A stretch of 8,932 nt of DNA from Patescibacteria group bacterium (GTDB lineage Bacteria; Patescibacteriota; Minisyncoccia; JAHIHE01), in the NCBI GenBank assembly GCA_018899995.1, contig JAHIHE010000119.1:1-8932 (forward strand), given 5' to 3'. Below are positions 5,963 to 8,932 of the stretch, piece by piece (within the stretch, counting starts at the first letter, position 1; every line of letters starts with the position of its first letter). Made by a program: the position numbers and the translations under genes. Below the pieces are notes generated by a model, which did no database searches, was not told the DNA's origin, and saw nothing but the letters and a program-made list of their open reading frames with translations.

Positions 5963-6068
5963 GTCTGTTTAGATTGTATAAATATTTTAAAACCAAAAAA
6001 TAATACTGCAAATTATTAAATCAAGAAGATAAAAGCAAGCCACTTTTGAAAAATATCGGCAAAATAAT

Positions 6069-7184
6069 ATGTTTAAAACCCTCAAAGATATTCCGCAGAA
6101 AGATTTGAAGAATAAACGCGTGCTTCTTCGCGCGGATTTCAATGTGCCTGTGGGAGACGACCGGATTGTGGACGAAAAAGAGGATTGGCGAATTAAGGCC
6201 GTTCTCCCGACAATTAAATATCTAATTGGCGCGCGCGCGAAAATAATCATCCTTACGCATTTGGGCAGGCCGAACGGCAGAGTAGAGGAGTCATTGCGGC
6301 TGGGTCCGGTGCAGGATAAGCTTACGGAACTGCTTGATATGTCGGTTAAAAAGATACCCGACTGCGTTGGCCGGAAAGTAAAAGAGGCGATAGCCGAGAT
6401 GGAAGAAGGGGAAATTTTAATGCTGGAAAATCTGCGATTTCATAAAGAAGAGGAAAAGAACGACAAGAATTTCGCTGGAAAACTGGCGGAATTAGGGGAC
6501 ATTTATATAAACGACGCTTTTGGCGTTTCTCACCGGGCGCATGCTTCAACAGTGGCTATAACCGAATTTTTGCCTTCGTACGCGGGATTGTTGCTGCAGA
6601 AAGAAATAGATGTGCTGGAAAAAATTCTTGAAAAATCCGACCGACCGGCGGTTGCGCTTATCGGCGGCAAAAAAACAGAGACAAAATTGCCGGTAATAAA
6701 TATTTTAACGGAAGCCTGCGACTATGTTTTGGTCGGCGGAGCGATTGCCAACGAGATAATTAATACGCCCATAAGCAAAGAAGTCGCTCCAAATGTGATT
6801 CTTCCGATAAATTGCGTGATAAAAAAAGGAGATTGTTTGGATATCGGAGACGATTCGGTTAAAGAATTTTCCAAATTTATCAGAAACGCGAGGACGATTG
6901 TTTGGAACGGTCCTATGGGAGAATTTGAAAAGCCGGAATTTGCCGAAGGAACAAAAGGCGTGATTGAGGCGATTGATGCCGCTTATTCAAACGGAGCCAA
7001 AGTTATTATCGGCGGCGGGGAAACGATTTTGGCGCTGCAAAAATTCGCGCCGTCTTTTTTTGGGTACAGCGACGGATTCGATAAACTCACCGCAGGCAGG
7101 ATGCACATTTCCACGGGCGGAGGCGCGATGCTGGAATTTTTAGCGGGGGAAAAATTACCCGGGATTGAAGCGCTGAATAAATAA
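6069..7184 (+). CDS. pgk: Phosphoglycerate kinase, contracted form
   Basis: A glycolytic enzyme that makes ATP from 1,3-bisphosphoglycerate. The substrate-binding N-domain is intact: RADFNVP (21-27), THLGRPNG (63-70), LENLRFHKEEEKND (119-132) and SHRAHAST (154-161). The nucleotide domain shows GGKK (199-202, usually GGAK), VGGAIANE (222-229), WNGPMGEFE (279-287), IGGGETI (314-320, usually GGGDT) and HISTGGGAMLEFLAGEKLPG. At 371 residues it is shorter than the usual 390-400. The loss is between VGGAIAN and DIG, about 41 residues shorter than B. subtilis PGK as I recall it. A gain of about 12 residues precedes HISTGGG. The ATG at 6069 gives the normal N-terminus; no Shine-Dalgarno sequence is seen. 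Other glycolytic genes are not adjacent. Confidence 0.95.
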   Translation: MFKTLKDIPQKDLKNKRVLLRADFNVPVGDDRIVDEKEDWRIKAVLPTIKYLIGARAKIIILTHLGRPNGRVEESLRLGPVQDKLTELLDMSVKKIPDCVGRKVKEAIAEMEEGEILMLENLRFHKEEEKNDKNFAGKLAELGDIYINDAFGVSHRAHASTVAITEFLPSYAGLLLQKEIDVLEKILEKSDRPAVALIGGKKTETKLPVINILTEACDYVLVGGAIANEIINTPISKEVAPNVILPINCVIKKGDCLDIGDDSVKEFSKFIRNARTIVWNGPMGEFEKPEFAEGTKGVIEAIDAAYSNGAKVIIGGGETILALQKFAPSFFGYSDGFDKLTAGRMHISTGGGAMLEFLAGEKLPGIEALNK

Positions 7185-7205
7185 AAATTATCTTTTCATT
7201 TGGCG

Positions 7206-7223
7206 TGATTTCATCATTTTTTT
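7206..7223 (+). terminator. Weak terminator-like hairpin after pgk
   Basis: A 4-bp stem (TGAT / ATCA) with a 3-base loop runs straight into seven T residues, 22 bases after the pgk stop. The T tract is good but the stem is very short, so termination here is only possible. Confidence 0.3.
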
Positions 7224-7240
7224 ACCGAAGTATAAAATTA

Positions 7241-7268
7241 TTGACACATTTTTTGACCATGGTATAAT
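7241..7268 (+). promoter_or_regulatory. Near-consensus sigma70 promoter upstream of the ATPase gene
   Basis: TTGACA (7241-7246) and TATAAT (7263-7268) are both perfect, spaced by 16 bases, with TGG at 7260-7262 as an extended -10. It is the strongest promoter visible in the window. The palindrome ACCATGGT (7256-7263) overlaps the edge of the -10 and could be an operator or chance. The transcript would begin near 7275, just before the first GC-rich hairpin. Confidence 0.85.
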
Positions 7269-7286
7269 TATTCCGTAATCACAAAA

Positions 7287-7307
7287 GTCCGCCGCAAGCG
7301 GAAAAAC
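7287..7307. repeat. GC-rich palindromic repeat unit, copy 1
   Basis: TCCGC (7288-7292) and GCGGA (7298-7302) form a short stem with a CGCAA loop. The 21 bases 7287-7307 match 7360-7380 at 19 of 21 positions, so this is a second copy of the unit found inside the ATPase reading frame. It sits in the predicted 5' leader. Confidence 0.55.
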
Positions 7308-7329
7308 TTACTTAAACCAGATCCCTAAT

Positions 7330-7333
7330 GGAG
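7330..7333 (+). promoter_or_regulatory. Shine-Dalgarno GGAG that selects the ATG at 7343
   Basis: GGAG lies nine bases before the ATG at 7343 and overlaps the upstream in-frame ATG at 7328, which has no such motif before it. It therefore favours the 7343 start. It is the only clear Shine-Dalgarno sequence I see ahead of a gene in this window. Confidence 0.5.
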
Positions 7334-7342
7334 AATCCTAAT

Positions 7343-8545
7343 ATGCCCGCCTACGGCGGGTCCGCCGAAGGCGGAAAAACCAGATATTTATATCCTTATA
7401 TTGCCAAAGATTTAGTTAAAAAAATGGTTTTTGTCGGCGGTCCCAGGCAAGTTGGCAAAACAACCTTAGCTAAATTGATTGGCAAAGGGGAGTATCAAAA
7501 TCCTCTTTATTTGAATTGGGATAACCGCGATGATAGAAAAAAGATAATCGCGGGTCAGCTTGATTATGAATCTGATTTGCTGATTTTTGACGAGATACAT
7601 AAGTATAAGCAATGGAAAAATTATTTAAAAGGCGAATTTGATAAAAATAAAGATAAGCATAATTATTTAATAACTGGCAGCGCTCGCCTGGATTTATACA
7701 GGCGCGGAGGCGATTCACTGCTGGGCAGATACCATTATTATCGCTTGCACCCTTTTTCTTTACGGGAAGCGCTGGGGATAGAGCCGAATTTAGAGATTGG
7801 ACAGCCTTTGAAATTTGTTAAAAGCGAAAAAATTGGCGGTATTTTTCGCGATTTGCTTGCCTTTGGCGGTTTTCCGGAGCCGTTTTTGGAAAAAAACGAG
7901 ATTACCGCGCGCCGATTTCATAGCGAAAGGATTGACCGTTTGGTGAGAGAAGATATTCGCGATTTGGAAGCGGTCAGGGATATTTCCGCTTTGCAGATTT
8001 TAGCGGAAATTTTGCCGTCAAAAGTAGGCTCGCTTTTTTCTCTTAACGCTTTGCGGGAAGATTTTGGAGTCGCCCACAAAACAATTTCCCTTTGGGTGGA
8101 AATTTTGGAAAGATTTTATTATCATTTCAGGATTTATCCTTTTACTTCATCTGTTTTCAAGTCATTGCGCAAAGAGCCGAAAATTTATCTTTGGGATTGG
8201 TCGCAACTGGAAGATCGGGCGGCTAAACTGGAGAATATTGTCGCCAGCCATCTTTTAAAAGCCGTTCATTTTTTGCGCGATGTTTATGGGTATAAAACGG
8301 AGTTATATTTTTTGCGCGACCGCGACGGCAAGGAAGTTGATTTTTTAGTAACCGTCGACAGAAAACCATGGTTTGCCGCTGAAGTAAAATCTAAAGATAA
8401 GACAGTGTCAAAAAATCTAATTTATTTTGCCGGCAAATTGCGCCTTCCTTATGCTTATCAGATTACCGAAGATGACGGCGTTGATTTTGAAAAAGACAAT
8501 GTCAGGGTTGTCAGCGCCAGCAAATTTTTAAGCGGCTTGGTTTAA
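7343..8545 (+). CDS. AAA-type ATPase with C-terminal DUF4143 / PD-(D/E)xK-like region
   Basis: One of a large uncharacterised family of prokaryotic P-loop ATPases (AAA_14 plus DUF4143); the cellular role is unknown. From the ATG at 7343 it has 400 residues. The Walker A is GPRQVGKT (33-40), the Walker B LLIFDEIHK (79-87), a sensor-like ITGSAR follows (110-115), then GRYHYYRLHPFSLREAL, typical of the family. A winged-helix-like stretch lies at about 213-262 (VAHKTISLWVEILERF). The C-terminal nuclease-like motif is VDFLV (Asp333) with AAEVKS (Glu347, Lys349). The alternative ATG at 7328 adds five residues but lacks a Shine-Dalgarno sequence. The first ten residues after Met come from GC-rich palindromes, and the family core begins at about residue 20. 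It has its own strong promoter and is followed after 20 bases by a secreted Cys-rich protein. It is not a known defence or toxin-antitoxin pair. Confidence 0.9.
   Translation: MPAYGGSAEGGKTRYLYPYIAKDLVKKMVFVGGPRQVGKTTLAKLIGKGEYQNPLYLNWDNRDDRKKIIAGQLDYESDLLIFDEIHKYKQWKNYLKGEFDKNKDKHNYLITGSARLDLYRRGGDSLLGRYHYYRLHPFSLREALGIEPNLEIGQPLKFVKSEKIGGIFRDLLAFGGFPEPFLEKNEITARRFHSERIDRLVREDIRDLEAVRDISALQILAEILPSKVGSLFSLNALREDFGVAHKTISLWVEILERFYYHFRIYPFTSSVFKSLRKEPKIYLWDWSQLEDRAAKLENIVASHLLKAVHFLRDVYGYKTELYFLRDRDGKEVDFLVTVDRKPWFAAEVKSKDKTVSKNLIYFAGKLRLPYAYQITEDDGVDFEKDNVRVVSASKFLSGLV
7346..7375. repeat. Two adjacent GC-rich palindromes inside the ATPase reading frame
   Basis: CCCGCC-TAC-GGCGGG (7346-7360) is followed without a gap by TCCGCC-GAA-GGCGGA (7361-7375). 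Each is a perfect 6-bp stem with a 3-base loop. They begin at the base after the favoured ATG and are translated as PAYGGSAEGG, a stretch with no counterpart at the start of ATPases of this family. The pair resembles the dispersed REP-like palindromes seen in Patescibacteria contigs (from memory, not searched). Confidence 0.7.
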
Positions 8546-8565
8546 TGTTTTGAAAAACAAAAAAT

Positions 8566-8932
8566 ATGTCTTTTTTCTCTCTTAAAAAATCTATTGTTCT
8601 ATTTGGGCTGGTTAGTTTGATTTTTGGGTTGCATTATAATAACACAAAAGCAGGGTATTTAGGCGATATTTATATATCAACCAACGGGGAATGCTTAGTA
8701 AGTGGATTGCAATGCAGTATTGTCACAACTCCGCTAAATTGCTGCGTGGCGGCGTATCCAACAACCCAAACAACAAGTTCAGGAAATAGTACTACTCTTT
8801 TGGGCTATTCTTGTTGTTTTACTGGCACTAATAGTCCTTGGAATAGTGCTTTATGCACGGGTACTTGCAATAGTGTTAGTGATCCGTGTATTTTTACGGT
8901 TAATAATCCCACATATTATAAATGCTATGCAC
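8566..8932 (+). CDS. Cysteine-rich secreted protein, 3' end outside window
   Basis: An open frame from the ATG at 8566 runs off the window after 122 codons with no stop. Residues 1-29 form a clear signal peptide: basic SLKKS, then a hydrophobic core VLFGLVSLIFGL, then NTKA with a likely signal peptidase I cut before Gly30. The mature part visible has ten cysteines in 93 residues (43, 50, 59, 60, 83, 84, 97, 101, 108, 120), including two CC pairs, and is rich in Thr, Ser, Asn and Gly with few charges. I do not recognise a family. The pattern suggests a disulphide-bonded extracellular or surface protein. It starts 20 bases after the ATPase stop without a promoter or Shine-Dalgarno sequence, so it is probably co-transcribed. 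It looks more AT-rich in codon choice than its neighbours. Confidence 0.75.
   Translation, partial: MSFFSLKKSIVLFGLVSLIFGLHYNNTKAGYLGDIYISTNGECLVSGLQCSIVTTPLNCCVAAYPTTQTTSSGNSTTLLGYSCCFTGTNSPWNSALCTGTCNSVSDPCIFTVNNPTYYKCYA

Noticed and set aside
5957..5982. Possible promoter for pgk with TATAAA at 5977-5982
   Set aside because: The -10 is fair but no acceptable -35 is seen at 16-18 bases and there is no TGn extension. AT-rich DNA here makes such matches common.
5895..6068. Replication origin in the rplU-pgk spacer
   Set aside because: A single DnaA box, no cluster and no dnaA/dnaN neighbours.
7287..7380. CRISPR array in the GC-rich repeat region
   Set aside because: Only two unit copies, irregular spacing, and one is in a coding frame; no spacer-repeat periodicity or cas genes.
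8064..8258. 64-codon alternative + strand frame inside the ATPase gene
   Set aside because: Overlaps the winged-helix-like region of a well-supported gene in another frame with no own signals.
7343..8932. ATPase plus Cys-rich protein as a new defence system
   Set aside because: DUF4143 ATPases are widespread with unknown role. One adjacent secreted protein with only 20 bases between them is not enough evidence for a functional system.

Overview
The window looks like chromosome from a Candidate Phyla Radiation (Patescibacteria, probably Parcubacteria-like) bacterium. This is an inference. It rests on compact genes all on the + strand, AT-only spacers beside GC-rich palindromic repeats, divergent or shortened versions of universal enzymes, and starts that mostly lack a Shine-Dalgarno sequence. 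No rRNA, tRNA or CRISPR array was seen.

Layout. (1) 1-1311: the end of an F1Fo ATP synthase operon, with the 3' part of atpD, an AT-only spacer carrying a 26-bp inverted repeat, atpC, and a hairpin terminator. (2) 1310-1533: a 57-codon frame resembling only the C-terminus of isopropylmalate/isocitrate dehydrogenases, probably a gene remnant, followed by a second strong terminator. (3) 1535-5341: a promoter and a three-gene run. These are an RmuC-family nuclease-like protein, a membrane GT2 glycosyltransferase with D/DxD/QxxRW motifs, and a WecA/TagO-type polyprenyl-phosphate sugar-1-phosphate transferase joined to it by a 4-bp ATGA overlap. The last two could form the initiating and extending steps of a surface glycan pathway. 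(4) 5396-5894: a promoter, a leader with competing inverted repeats, rplU (L21) and a terminator; rpmA (L27) does not follow. (5) 5895-7184: a spacer with one perfect DnaA-box 9-mer and a third copy of the leader repeat, then a contracted phosphoglycerate kinase. (6) 7241-8932: a near-consensus promoter, GC-rich palindromes that run into the coding region, an AAA ATPase with a C-terminal DUF4143/PD-(D/E)xK-like region, and the start of a cysteine-rich secreted protein cut by the window edge.

Most of the window is housekeeping. The parts most worth a second look are the rplU leader with three related repeat arms, one of them coding; the palindromes translated into the start of the ATPase; the Asp-to-Thr change in the GD motif of the WecA-like enzyme; the roughly 41-residue contraction in PGK; the dehydrogenase C-terminal remnant; and the Cys-rich exported protein. 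I did not find a clearly recognisable new multi-gene system.
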